DNA from: Blastomyces gilchristii SLH14081
Taxonomy: Eukaryota; Ascomycota; Eurotiomycetes; Onygenales; Ajellomycetaceae
Reading direction: 5' to 3'
NCBI RefSeq assembly: GCF_000003855.2
Contig: NW_003101674.1
Location: 25,378 to 89,377, forward strand
DNA: 64,000 nucleotides
Positions 23,480 through 35,008 of this stretch are shown here, piece after piece. The first letter of the stretch is position 1. Every line of letters starts with the position of its first letter. The notes beneath the pieces are model-generated. The model was not told where the DNA came from, did no database searches, and saw only the letters and a program-made list of their open reading frames with translations. The translations under genes and the position numbers were made by a program.

Positions 23480-23844
23480 TAGACTGACCATGTGACCGTG
23501 TCTGAGACCAGGATCAAACTTTACAGTTGTCACATTGCCTAAAAGTATTACTTCTGGTCATGATTTGTGTTCATCACATTGATCTCAAATCCTGTTATTT
23601 CAAATATTAAAGATTTCAGATTCACTTTTCAAATAAAAATCTAGTCTCAGATAAAGAATATATTTGAATTCTTAGTCACATTTTCATTCTGATCTCATTA
23701 TTGAAAATGGTATTAAATGAGACTATGAAATCATTTCTCACTTACATAATATCATAACATAGTGCTCATTTGTTGAAAATTCAACAGAGAGTATTATCAA
23801 ATATTATTACTTTTCTAAACACAGATCATAATTAATATCATTTT

Positions 23845-24030
23845 AATTAAAAAAAAAATGTAAAATACAAAAAATAACAAAAAAACAAAAAATAAAACAA
23901 GAAAAAATCACAACAAAAGAAAAAAAAAAAAGAAGAGAAAGAAAAAAAGAGACAGAAAGAGAAAGAAAAACAAAAAAAAAAAAGAAAAGAAAAAGAAAAA
24001 AATAAAAAATAAAAATAAAAAAAAATCAAG
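23845..24030. repeat. A-rich low-complexity tract in hAT-1
   Basis: About 185 bp of adenine runs broken by single G, C or T bases. The minus-strand open frame through it is almost only Phe, Ser and Leu and has no coding value. Confidence 0.9.
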
Positions 24031-25117
24031 ATTACAGAGCTGCAGTATTCTTAAAATACTCACTTCTCAGAGTTTTCACAATATTCATCATTAACTGTGT
24101 ATCTCTCATAGTGAGAATAACACAGCTGTAATGAGTCATTGTCTTAACATCATCTAATAAATAATCAGTATATATCTATATAAATGTGAATAATTAGAAA
24201 ACATATACTTAAAAAGTGTGATCAGAGTGAACTCTGCTATCACTTGAATAACATCAAGAACAGAACACTGGAATTGATAATTTCTCTCATCAATTTCACA
24301 GACAAGGTGTGTGAAGATGATCTTGAGAAATATAAGATTCTCTGACTTCTGATAGAAACAGATCTCACAGAGAGACTCTATTTTCATTATATCAGAGACT
24401 GAGTATTATTAAAAAGTGTTACTTCAATACACATGCACTTACTATGACAATTCATTCTCTGCATATATAACTGAGAGTTGTGACTTTCTTACACTGCACA
24501 GCTCTCTCTGAGATACTGCTGCCAGTTTGTAACTCATACAGTCTCTCAGTTCAGCACATGCTGCGCATATGCAGTCCTGCATACTGAGGCTGTGTTAGTC
24601 ATTATAACCTGATGTGATACTCACTTTTCACAGGCCATGTTTCATTTGATTGAGGAAGAGAGGGAATGTAACTGCTGTTTTATTTAAGAGAGAATGAATA
24701 ATTAAATCTGTAGAAGATAATTTAATTTCTTCTGTATTTGAAATTTGATTAGTCTATACTCTTTAATTTGAGGGTTTCTGAGAGTGTTTTAATAGTTTTC
24801 ATATCAGCTTGAAATTAGTGATTGATTGAAGAAGAGAAAAGAGAGAAGAAAGAAATGAGAATAACTTATCTTTATGATATAAAAACAGAGAATTGCTGCA
24901 ATCATTTATTCTAGTAACAAAGATCTGTTTTCTGCATGTATCTCTGATACAGATTATATGATAACTGTATATAAAGAATATCAACAGTGCATGCATTGAA
25001 TGAAGATGATATTGCTATGTAACACTGTAGCTGTTTCTGTATATTGCTGAAAGCTGTTAATATTTTCTTTGAGTCTCTTTATATTTAATAAGTCAGTAAT
25101 ATATTTCAATGCACTTC

Positions 25118-25232
25118 TTCTTTCATCATCATCATCATCATTATTATCATTATTATCATTATTACTATTATTATTATTATTATCATTATTATCATCATCA
25201 TCATCATCATCATCATTATTATTATTATTATA
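25118..25232. repeat. (ATC/ATT)n microsatellite in hAT-1
   Basis: Trinucleotide array tca/tta of about 115 bp. The plus-strand reading is a His/Tyr run and should not be taken as a protein. Confidence 0.92.
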
Positions 25233-25821
25233 TCATTTCTAGTCATCTCTTCTGTCTTTATCTCTCTTTAATACTCACTGAAACCAATCATGTCATTCTT
25301 CTTCAAATATTCTGCGGTTCTGCAGATCATCAAGGCATGTGAGCACTATCACAGATTGAAGAAAGAGAAGAAGAAGACATTTAAGTAAGAGAAGACAGAT
25401 CACAAGGCACATTATAATGTCTTGAAGAGGCTTCATAAGAGAGTAGAATGATAATGATTTTAAGTAATACTTCTGATAGATTTAGACTGAACTAAGTATA
25501 GAAATAATGTGAATGACACTGCCTGTGAGAGATTGAAGAAGAAGACAGTGAAGAGTCTCATACAGCAGTGATGAAATCAGAAGAAGTTCTGAGAATGATT
25601 TGAGACTAAGATGAAGAGAGAAAGAGAGAAGAAGAGTATTACTATAAATAAGCAGCAGCAGAAGAAGATTGAGAAGGTATTAAAGTGAGAGATAAAGAAG
25701 TCAAAACTGATAAGTTTTTTATTTATTAAGAGATAATGATTTTTAATAACACTTCTGTTCTCTAATTGATTAGCAGGAGCTGACAGAGAAGAAGGGGATT
25801 GAGGTCTTATTCAGGTCTCAA

Positions 25822-26061
25822 ATGCACTTCATAATTCAGGATATTGAGAAGGCAGCCCTGCTCTCTGAGCATGTCAATCTGCTTGCTGCTGAGGTGGAAC
25901 CTGAGACAGCAGACCAGAAAATGTGGGATTTTGAGACACAGATTGACCTGGCTGAGAAGAAGCAGCAGAAACCCTTCTCTGAAAAGGCAGTGAAGAGAGA
26001 TTTTGAGATGATTATCATCTCAGATAAGAAGAAGAAGAAGGAGAAGAAGAATGAGAAGTGA
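25822..26061 (+). pseudogene. Open stretch of unknown function in hAT-1
   Basis: 79 codons with normal amino-acid composition and no stops, in a block less mutated than its surroundings (25795-26060). The product is Glu/Lys-rich, ends in a run of lysines (KKKKKEKKNEK) and could form a coiled coil. It lies upstream of the transposase inside hAT-1. It may be the N-terminal part of the transposase, a second ORF or the remnant of another element. I recognise no family. Confidence 0.45.
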
Positions 26062-26225
26062 ATTGTAAAGAATGATAAGAAGAATGAGAAAGAGAAGAAA
26101 GATAATAAGTAGAAAAAGTTTTTTTCTTTTTATATTAGTTAGTTATAAGTTCATAATTATTAATAATTGAAATTAATTTTGAGTTTTTAAAAATTATTGT
26201 ACAAGTTGTAATCAAGTCAGGAACA

Positions 26226-26250
26226 ATATATATATATATATATATATATT
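26226..26250. repeat. (TA)n microsatellite
   Basis: Alternating TA of about 25 bp, inside hAT-1 and upstream of the transposase. Confidence 0.9.
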
Positions 26251-26699
26251 TAACTATCATGATTCACAAATCACTATAATATATAAGTATCAACATTTTT
26301 TCAACATTGATATTTACAATATTAATATATTTTTAATGATATTATCTGATAATGCAATTTAGTAACACTCTTTTTCATAATATTAATATATTTCAAGAAA
26401 TATGACAGAGATTAATTAAGATTGTTTATTTACTTTTATACATCAATAATATTCAATCTGAGTTAGTACTAAAATTATAACTAAGCTAAGAAACAAGATT
26501 ATTTTCTCTTATATTAATTCTTCTTATACACATCAGTGATCAGTTATTGAAAATAAATTATTATCTTTCTTAAATTATTATTATATCTTCTGAATTCACT
26601 TCTTTCACTTCTTTTACTTCTATTGAAGATTCACAAACTCTTTAAGAAATCACTGTAAATCACAAAGTCTATATTATTTACAATTCAACATAGAATGCT

Positions 26700-29480
26700 C
26701 TCTTTCAATTATAATGAATAATCACTTCATTCTTCATATCTGATTTCAGGTCATGAAATTTATGAAAAACTCAATACAAATATCAAGATAAACTATGAAA
26801 TAATTATCAATAGATTGTATTACAGATTACTGAAGAGTCATCTCTCTGCTACAATCACTGTAACTTCATTCAGAAACATTCATCATGAACTGATTATAGC
26901 TCTGAAGAAATTTTCTGACATCTGAAGTCATCAGAATGCAGATAATAAAAGAAAAATAATCAGAAAATTACTACTAAGCTGGTAAGTTACTCTATCAGAT
27001 AATGATTTTTAATAACACTAACTTTCTAATTTGAAGAAAATCATGTAAAAATGACTCTATATCAGTACTCTGATTTCATAACTCTTATCTGATAACTTCT
27101 GTGAATAATTACTTTATATATATATATCTCTGAATCTTTCTCTTCAATCAATTAAAAATCCTGAATTCTGAACACTTCTTCAAATGCTTAATTCAAATCT
27201 TCATATTTCACATTGATTCTGTCTTCAGTTCAATCTCAAGATACACTACAAAGTCAATATATAATATCTAGAATCAGAGTTGAAGAATCATCAAAGAGTA
27301 TCTCTCACAGTGAATACATGAACTAGTACAAACAATCTTGCATTTATAAGAGTTACATGTTATTACATTGATGAGAACTGAACTTATTGAGAGACATTAA
27401 TTGAATTTGAATCATTGATCAGTAGTCATACTGAAGATTATATGGCAGAGATATTAATAACTGTGATTAAAAATAACTATTGAGATATTAGTCTCAGTCT
27501 TCTTACAATTACAACTGACAATGCTGCAAATAACTACACTATGATGAAGAGCTTGAAGCAAAAATTGACTTTGTATTTCTGAAATGATAAACAAGGTCAT
27601 ATTTTCTGCATTGCTTATGTGGTTCAACTTGTGATATAAACACTGATAAAGAATCTTAACATTGAGACAAAGAATAATGAGATGACTGATTCTTGAGATG
27701 AGAATGAGATGAAAGTGATTACTCAAGTAACTTTTGCATTCACTTTGCAAAAGATAATGTTTTTTGATAACACTTTTTAATATTGCTTTTTGATAACACT
27801 TTTTGATAATGCTACTGTTAATTTTGAATAGATTGACTAATAATTTAAATATCATAGATTTAAAACATTGTTAATGTGATTTGTATCTCTTCTAAACAAT
27901 AACAACAATTCTATGATATTCAATAAATAAACAAATCAGTCACATCACTGAATATGATACAGAATATTAGAACACAGTGAAGTTCAATATATAAGATAAC
28001 TGTTCAGACTCTTCAATTGTGTCAGACAATTAATCATTGAGTGCAACACTCTGATCAGGAAAAGATTCAGATATTGAAACTTTCTGATATGAAGTGAACT
28101 CAGTTGAAATATGTGATTGATTTACTGTTTCAGTTTTATAAGATAATAAAGACAGTCTCAATCACTTATACACCAATGCTGCAGTCAGTCTGGTGAGTGT
28201 ATAACAGTTTATTTACTCATCTTGAGAAGTAGTTGAATCACTCAAAAAGAAATTCAGTCTGGGATGATGCTATAGCACAGACTATTGTTACTGTAAGAAA
28301 TAAACTGGCATATTACTACAGCAAAATGAAACAATCTTTTGCAGAGTACTATGCTGTAGCAGCTCTACTAGATCTCTTCTGTTGAGTTAACATCTACACT
28401 TCTTAAGATTGAACAGAGGAGAAATAAGACTCATATGTCAAATTAGTCTGAGACTACTACAATGCCAACTATCAGAGATTTGAATGAGCAGATGTTCAAG
28501 ATGTGAAGACAGTGAAATACAATTCCCTAGTAAGTAATGATCTTTGATAATACTTCATATCATATAGAACTATAATACTAACTTTGAAACAGAACTTGTA
28601 TACATTGATTGCAACTGAAAATCAGACAAAACTATATACTTGTAAAACTGAATTTGATCACTATCTTCAAGATAATCTGATGAATTTACACACTAAATCA
28701 ATTCTAGAGTTATGAAAAATTGTTGAGAGTATATATTCAACTGTTGCACTAGACTGACCGTGTGACTGTGTCTGGGACCAGGACCAGATTTTTTGATAGT
28801 TTCATTACCAATTCGACTGATCTCATTACACAGTTTTAACATTAAATAGTAGTTCCATACTGTCTCAGTGAGACTTACTGTCTACTCTTGTCACATTTTT
28901 CAAATGAGACCATGATTTCCACTTCTCAATTTAAATTATTTTTATTGCTTTAAATGACTTTAAATCTCATTTGAGTGTTACCAAAAAGCGTTACTTTTTA
29001 AAAAATTAAAAATAGTCTAAAAAAAACCTTAAAATGTCTAAAAGTAGTAACTTTATGCCAAGAATGGGACTAAATGAGACCAAATGAAACCACTTTCTCA
29101 TTTTTTTCAAGTCATGGTTCCATTTTAAGATCTGATATATAGTCACTTTACATGTTTTTTTGATAGCCAGTCCCAGCGGGATTCACGCCAAGAAATGTAT
29201 GAGATCAGACCAAATGGGACCAAACGTGAAATTCATGGTCCCGGCGGCCAGTCTATGTTGCACTGATGATGTGTGATATTCTGACAATTTCATTGACAGA
29301 GGTGGGAATGAAGTGAAAGTTCAACTCAAGTCAAGATATTTGTCACTATCACTGAAGACAATTACAAGAAGAAACAATCAAGAAACTCATGATTGTAAAA
29401 CATGGAATTATCAGACAGTTTAATACCTCTGATCACAGTATATCAGAGAAGTGTAGTTTTCATGAGAAAGTGAAGAATAA
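26700..29480 (+). pseudogene. hAT transposase remnant
   Basis: Broken frames, probably with introns, read as a hAT-superfamily transposase. Near 27325-27400 is TSTNNLAFIRVTCYYIDEN. Near 27495-27560 are LTITTDNAANN and TMMKSLKQKL, then GHIFCIAYVVQLV near 27595-27635. Near 28310-28380 is KLAYYYSKMKQSFAEYYAVAALLD. After MITE-2 comes the C-terminal dimerisation segment: QDICHY, QLQEETIKKLMIVKHGI near 29325-29415. These fit the hAT pattern of core blocks, the A(x)LLDP block and the C-terminal hATC domain. MITE-2 splits the coding region at 28750-29255. Stops and frameshifts make it inactive. Confidence 0.85.
28750..29255 (+). mobile_element. MITE-2: 506-bp hAT-type MITE, best preserved copy
   Basis: 506 bp from TAGACTGACCG to CGGCCAGTCTA, flanked by the perfect 8-bp target duplication tgttgcac (28742-28749 and 29256-29263). 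The empty site is in hAT-2 near 13288-13305. CpG sites persist at both ends, so it is younger or less mutated than the element it sits in. It is non-coding. Its ends match those of hAT-1, so hAT-1-type transposase probably moved it. Confidence 0.94.
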
Positions 29481-29831
29481 ACTTGCATAAGAATGTATTT
29501 AGTTATTTCATGAGTGTTATCAATAATCATTACCAAATTCTGATTATATAAGCAATCACTGAATGAACTGAATGAGACTGATTTTGACCTTCAGTCTCAG
29601 TCTCATTCTGATTTTGAAAGAATGATCATCTTTCACAGTTTATCCTGGAAAATTACTCTCATTTCACTGTTCTTGAATTAAATCTGGTCATTTTTCACAC
29701 CATTTCTCTCAGAAATGATCCATTTTCAGATTTTTTTGAGGCTTGGTTCTGGTGAGACTCACGCCAAGAAATGTATGAGACCAGACCAAATGGGATCAAA
29801 TGTGAAATTCATGGTCTCAGCGGCCAGTCTA

Positions 29832-30147
29832 CAAGCAGAGCTTATAATAGTAAGTTCTTACATAATATTAAATACAGATAAAATGCTAGTTATATAGAAG
29901 AAAATACAGATATTAAGACTATATTAAAATAATAAAAATATAGAAAGTATAAATAAGTAATAATTTAATATATATAATAATAACTTCTCAGTTCAGAAAT
30001 ATAGAGTAATTTATTATAATAATTTATACATTTCTATATTTATTAAAAATCTGAAATGTATAAGTTTTAGATTTAATATATTCTCTACAGATTTTAAATC
30101 TATATATCTTGATTTCTCACACTGAAATAATATTAAATAACTGTATT
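29832..30147 (-). mobile_element. SINE-2, body piece
   Basis: Minus-strand SINE body, collinear with 3650-3940 of SINE-1 and strongly AT-decayed. It starts with the right target duplication of hAT-1 and ends with gtatt (30143-30147), the left target duplication of Gypsy A3. The tRNA-like head was cut by A3 and continues at 35009. Confidence 0.85.
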
Positions 30148-30220
30148 TGTGACGGGCTGCGCTCAATCAATTATATAGACTATTTTCGTATACTTCATAG
30201 ATTTTCTACTGCCTATTTTC

Positions 30221-30617
30221 TAGACTGACNNNNNNNNNNNNNNNNNNNNNNNNNNNNNNNNNNNNNNNNNNNNNNNNNNNNNNNNNNNNNNNNNNNNNNN
30301 NNNNNNNNNNNNNNNNNNNNNNNNNNNNNTTGAGTGTTATCCAAAAAGTGTTTACTTTTTAATAAAATTGAAAATAGTCTAAAAAAAACCTTAAAATGTC
30401 TAAAAATAGTAACTTTATGCTAAGAATGAGACTAAATGAGATCAAATGAAATCACTTTCTCATTTTTTTCAAGTCATGATTTCATTTTAAGATCTGATAT
30501 ATAGTCACTTTACATGTTTTTTTGATAGTCAGTCCCAGCGAGATTCACGCTAAGAAATGTATGAGATCAGATCAAATGAGATCAAATGTGAAATTCATAA
30601 TTCTGGCGGCCAGTCTA
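30221..30617 (+). mobile_element. MITE-3, split by the assembly gap
   Basis: Starts TAGACTGAC at 30221, enters the N run at 30230 and resumes at 30330 in the middle of the MITE consensus. It ends GGCCAGTCTA at 30617. It sits in the 5' LTR of Gypsy A3; the 3' LTR near 34750-34770 is the empty site. The flanks ctattttc and ctcattcc are only partly alike, so the target duplication has diverged. Confidence 0.85.
30230..30329. other. Assembly gap of exactly 100 N
   Basis: A run of 100 N, the usual filler for a gap of unknown size. It lies wholly inside MITE-3, so the missing sequence can be estimated. Confidence 0.99.
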
Positions 30618-30989
30618 CTCATTCCTGATCACTGATTCTCAGCTGCTATGAATGTGTATATTCTGATCACTGATTCTTGACTGCTATGAACATGTGTATA
30701 TTCTTTCATCTCAAAGCACCATCACATACATCATTACATACACATATAAATATTCACTTTGATCACTGATTCTCACACTTTCTCTTTCTTTCCTTCTCTA
30801 ATATTTTTCTCTTTGTTATATAAGACCTATCAATATTATATTAATCTATTCAGTGTAGACCTCTTATATTAGAAAAATGTTCATCATCTTCTTATTAGAA
30901 ATAATTATTTATGCATTATCTTCTTATTAGAAATGATTACTTATCAAGAGATATTCAAACATGTAACAATACATAAGAAATAGAGAAAC

Positions 30990-32320
30990 AGTTAAACAGT
31001 TAAGTGAATACTGAGTTCTCAGATAGAAGCTTGCTTATCAGTCACTCTGACTCTGTAACAAGATCTTACAAAGAGAGTAAGATTTTACAAGAGAATGTCA
31101 GTGAAAGACCTGAGAGTTCTGATACTCAGATGTATGAGAATACAATTACACTTCTTCAAGATTTCACAGATATTATACACTCAATGAATAACATATCTAA
31201 TGACAATATAAGAGAACTCTTGAATACAAACATAGAAGTGATATCACAGTGACTCTGAGCAATGTTGAAATTACAACAGTAATAAATAGCTGATATGCAT
31301 GCAACTTAATAACTTTAATACAAAGAGATTTAATAATTAACTCATGCAATTTCAACATCTATAGAATTAAATAGAAAAGCACTGAAAGAATGCTTAGATG
31401 CTTCTACATATTTTAATACTTTCAATCTCACTCTCTACTCATCATAAAGAAGGAAAATGCTTGTGAAACTAAGTATAGATGAAGATGTCATCAATTTATT
31501 AATTAATCAAGATTGATATATTAATGAATAATTGAAGAATCATATGAAACAGAAGTTTTATTCATGAATAAAAGCATGTGAATCAGTGTTATGAATATCT
31601 GATAATATTATGAAATATCTTGATATTCTGTTCTAAGACACTGTCATACAATAGAAAGTATTAGATTGATTACAGAGTGTTTAATAGAGAAACACTTCTC
31701 TTATAATATTTATCTCTGACTTTAACATCAGGATTCTAGAAGCAGGTGATCAATTTTGAAAGAAGTGAATGAAGATTAGCATACTCAAGAAGATATTAAC
31801 TTTCAAACTCTTACAGACTCTTATAAGTGTAGATAAAGATCAGACTTATAAAGACTTCTGCATACAGCTCTGAATATTGAATGACTGTCTTATCAAGCTC
31901 AAGAGTATACAGAACAGTAATAGAAGATATTACATCTCAGTGACTTATACATCTGTGCTGAAGAATAGCAATGATGCAGATATTATAAACTGAATAGATT
32001 CAAATATCTATACATAAGCAAGAGTTTTCACTGTTCAAACAGGCTTCTGAGTCTCTGAGATCACTCTCAAAGAAGTCACTGATCAATATTAATATAAAGT
32101 ATATATTAACTGTAACTGATCAGAATATATTACTTTCAACTGTTAATCAATCTACATGTCTTCTTGCTTGAAGAATGAATCAGTGTCTGTCCGCATCAAC
32201 CATATTGCAGTGAAGAAAGATTCAGAAGATAACTATAAGAATGTCTCAGTGAACAGAGAAAAGATTAGCTTCTGTTCAAATTCACAAACAGAAGCTTGAA
32301 GAGATTGAATGATAATAATT
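30990..32320 (+). pseudogene. gag region of Gypsy A3
   Basis: The first 82 codons after 31004 are open (MNTEFSDRSLLISHSDSVTR and on) and Ser/Glu-rich; a stop follows at 31250. The rest is collinear with 21250-22640 of A1 on the other strand. Identity as gag rests on its place between 5' LTR and protease. Confidence 0.55.
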
Positions 32321-32330
32321 TGAAGAGAAA

Positions 32331-32640
32331 ATGACAATGAATACAATTCTTATATCTACTGTGATTGATAATATGTATAATATAAAAGCTATGATAGACA
32401 GTGATCTATGTCACTATGTAATGATAAAATCTTCAGTTATAAGATGTTATAATCTTCAGTATATCTCTTTATCAAAATCTTCACTTCTCACAGAATTTGA
32501 TAATCTGAAAGATGTTTGTACTCATTACATGATGAAACTAAACATAGATATGAGAGAATATTAATATGAAGATGTCTATGCATATGAAGTTGATAATCTT
32601 GATTATAATTTTATATTAGAACTTATCTAGCTATCTGAAC
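32331..32640 (+). pseudogene. Aspartic protease remnant of Gypsy A3
   Basis: Open for 77 codons, then broken. AMIDSDLCHYVM corresponds to the retropepsin DSG block with Gly changed to Asp. The second block, DNLDYNFILEL, lies near 32590-32625. Collinear with 20946-21245 of A1. Confidence 0.6.
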
Positions 32641-33339
32641 AAGATATCTTACTAAATACTTGAAACAGAAGCTTGATATTCTCTAATGATAATAGAATTC
32701 ATGAAGATGATATTCACAAGACTATGAACCTTACACAGATCTCTGCCAACACTTATGAAATACTCTGAAAAAGAAGTCATCATCAAAATCACTGACAGAG
32801 TCACTGACAAGTTCATTAACAGCAGAATCATGTGTCAATCTATTTTGCCAGTCTGGCTGATATCAAAAAGGTCTTAGAAAAGTTATTCTGTACTACAATA
32901 ACAGATTATAAGAATCTCAAATACTTCACAACTACTCATAAACTCACTGAATAATAGATATAATGGTCTGAGTTCTTAAGTTACTTTCATTTTACAATAC
33001 ACTACTGTTCTGACAGTCAGAACTCAATGACAGATGCTTTCTCATGATAAGAGCAAGATATGTCATCTGATGTAACAGATACTCACTGAATGAACTGAGA
33101 GTATCAGCTCTTGAATCTGAAGATACTAGTTGATCAAGATGAAACAGCTTACAGCACTATACATACTTCTCTGATTAGAACTGTCACTAATATCTCAACT
33201 TCTCTTAAACCTATATTAGATAAGCTATGATATACAGCAGCTTAAACTGATGAACTTCTTCAAACACTTACTAAAGTAGTATAACAAGAAGCATTCTGAT
33301 TTTTCTCAGAATTATGTATAAGAACTGACATCTCAAAAT

Positions 33340-34260
33340 ATTCAATCAATGATAATAATACTCTATAATTTCATAAATAACACTGAGTCTCTTACTCTGA
33401 ACTCTTACACATCTGAATAATACAAGAGATGTATAATTTGTATAGAACTGATTATTCAGACTGTGAACAACTGTATAGAATAATCTTTCAAGAGTTCTAT
33501 TAATCTGAGATATTAAACAGTATCAGATACTTTATCTGAAACTATAACTACTGTTCTTCTATTATCTTATGAAAGAACTGTAGAAAAGATCTACTGAAAT
33601 TACTTAATATTTCTGATAGAATCTGATAAGATATAGTAATTGACTTTACTATTAATCTATCTAAGAGTAAGAGTTGTAGAAATATTCTGATCATTATTAA
33701 CTAACTAAGTAAAGATATAATATTAAAATCTTATAATAAGATAAATACTGAATAAGTTACTGAAGTCTTCTTACAGAGTTTATTCTATCAGATATATAAG
33801 TTACTGAGATCAATAGTATCAGATTAGAGTTGTTAATTTATGAGTACTCTCTGAATAAGAATCTGTCAAGTTCTCAAGATTATATACTATTTGTTAACTA
33901 TTTATCACTCTGAGACTGATGATATATTAGAATAGATAATTCAGACTGTAAAGAACTATCTTTATAAGTTCTGTAATTACTTATAAGATAATTAATATGA
34001 TCTGCTTCTATATATAGAGATCACTATCAATGAACAAGATATTATTTCAACAGATATAAGCTTATTCTTATTTATATATAGTTATCACATGAAGATGTTG
34101 AATCTTCTAGAGATTATACAGTTCACACTGAATCTTCACAGTCTGATTCAGATCACTGATAATATAGTAATGAAGCTCTGAAATACTTATAATTAAGCAG
34201 AGGTCTTTATAGCAACTGTGAAATAAGATTAAGAGAATTAAATCAATGTTCACTGAGATC
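33340..34260 (+). pseudogene. Integrase remnant of Gypsy A3
   Basis: Frames with scattered stops read IVIDFTINLSKSKSCRNILI near 33640-33700, then LRSIVSD near 33800, YHSETDDILE near 33905 and NYLYKFCNYL near 33955. They fit the DDE core of Ty3/Gypsy integrase. The zinc-binding start lies near 33370-33490. Confidence 0.8.
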
Positions 34261-34499
34261 TTATCAAATAATATAAGATAGAAGATCTAATATAATTGAA
34301 TTTTAAGAATATACAAATCATATATTCATCTTATATACTAGATTATTATTATATTAAGTATAAAGTGATAGAAGTTCTAGATAGTTATAACTACTGTCTT
34401 AACACATTATCAGAGATTTATAATATCTTTTATATAAGCTTACTTCACTGTACTGTCACTGATCTGTTCTCTTCTCAACTAACTTTCAACTGACAGCTG

Positions 34500-34650
34500 T
34501 CAGAGATTATAGAAGAAGATAATAAGCTTGAGTGAGAGATTGAAAATATTCTCAATGAGAGATCATGTGATTATAGTTGATAATATCTTATAAAATGAGT
34601 CAGTTATAATCAACTAATCTGAACTCTGAGTTCTGTATCATCTGAAACAG
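34500..34650 (+). pseudogene. Decayed chromodomain of Gypsy A3
   Basis: Reads EIENILNERSCDYS, a stop pair, YLIK, a stop, VSYNQLI, a stop, TLSSVSSETAALD. With stops as former Trp codons this fits a chromodomain after integrase. Confidence 0.6.
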
Positions 34651-34694
34651 CAGCTCTTGACTGATGAGAACTGCTTCTGAAAGAAGAGAACTAA

Positions 34695-35008
34695 TATAAC
34701 AGACTGCACTTAATCAATTATATAGACTATTCTGTACACTTCATAGATTTCTACTGTCTCATTTCTAATCACTGATTCTCAGTCATCACAAACATGTATA
34801 TTCTGATTGCTGATTCTCAGCTGCTATAAATATGTGTATATTCTTTCACTCTGAAGCATTACTGTGTATGTCATCACATACATATATAAATATTCACTTC
34901 AATTGCTGATTCTCACACTTTCTCTTTCTTTTCTTCTCTAATGTTTTTCTCTTTATTATATAAGATCTATCAATATTATACTGATCTATTTAGTGTAGGC
35001 CTCTTACA
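34695..35008 (+). repeat. 3' LTR of Gypsy A3
   Basis: 314 bp from TATAACAGACTG (decayed TGTGACGGGCTG) to CTCTTACA. It carries the uninterrupted version of the MITE-3 insertion site near 34750-34770. Confidence 0.88.

Larger units (their letters stand above)
23480..29831 (+). mobile_element. hAT-1: complete 6.35-kb hAT transposon with defined ends
   Basis: 6,352 bp from TAGACTGACC to GGCCAGTCTA, flanked by the perfect 8-bp target duplication caagcaga (23472-23479 and 29832-29839). The target is SINE-2. About 5.84 kb remain without MITE-2. The right half carries a decayed hAT transposase. The left half (23500-25800) has no recognised gene but contains A-rich and (ATC/ATT)n tracts. About 85 bp at the right end and 40 bp at the left end are shared with the 506-bp MITEs, which therefore look like derivatives. 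Confidence 0.92.
30148..30868 (+). repeat. 5' LTR of Gypsy A3, interrupted by MITE-3 and the gap
   Basis: Starts TGTGACGGGCTGCGCTC and ends CTCTTATA. Without MITE-3 and its duplication it is 316 bp, against 314 bp in the partner LTR. Confidence 0.85.
30148..35008 (+). mobile_element. Gypsy A3: internally deleted family A element
   Basis: Plus-strand element with both LTRs (30148-30868, enlarged by MITE-3, and 34695-35008) and a perfect 5-bp target duplication gtatt (30143-30147 and 35009-35013). The internal part is 3.83 kb against about 5.1 kb in A1. Collinearity breaks near 32905: sequence corresponding to 20680 of A1 jumps to that at 17250, so about 1.3 kb with the reverse-transcriptase core is missing. 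gag, protease, integrase and a chromodomain remain, all decayed. It interrupts the tRNA-like head of SINE-2. Confidence 0.92.

Noticed and set aside
25109..25342. A His/Tyr-rich metal-binding-like ORF
   Set aside because: It is a (ATC/ATT)n microsatellite in a dead transposon.
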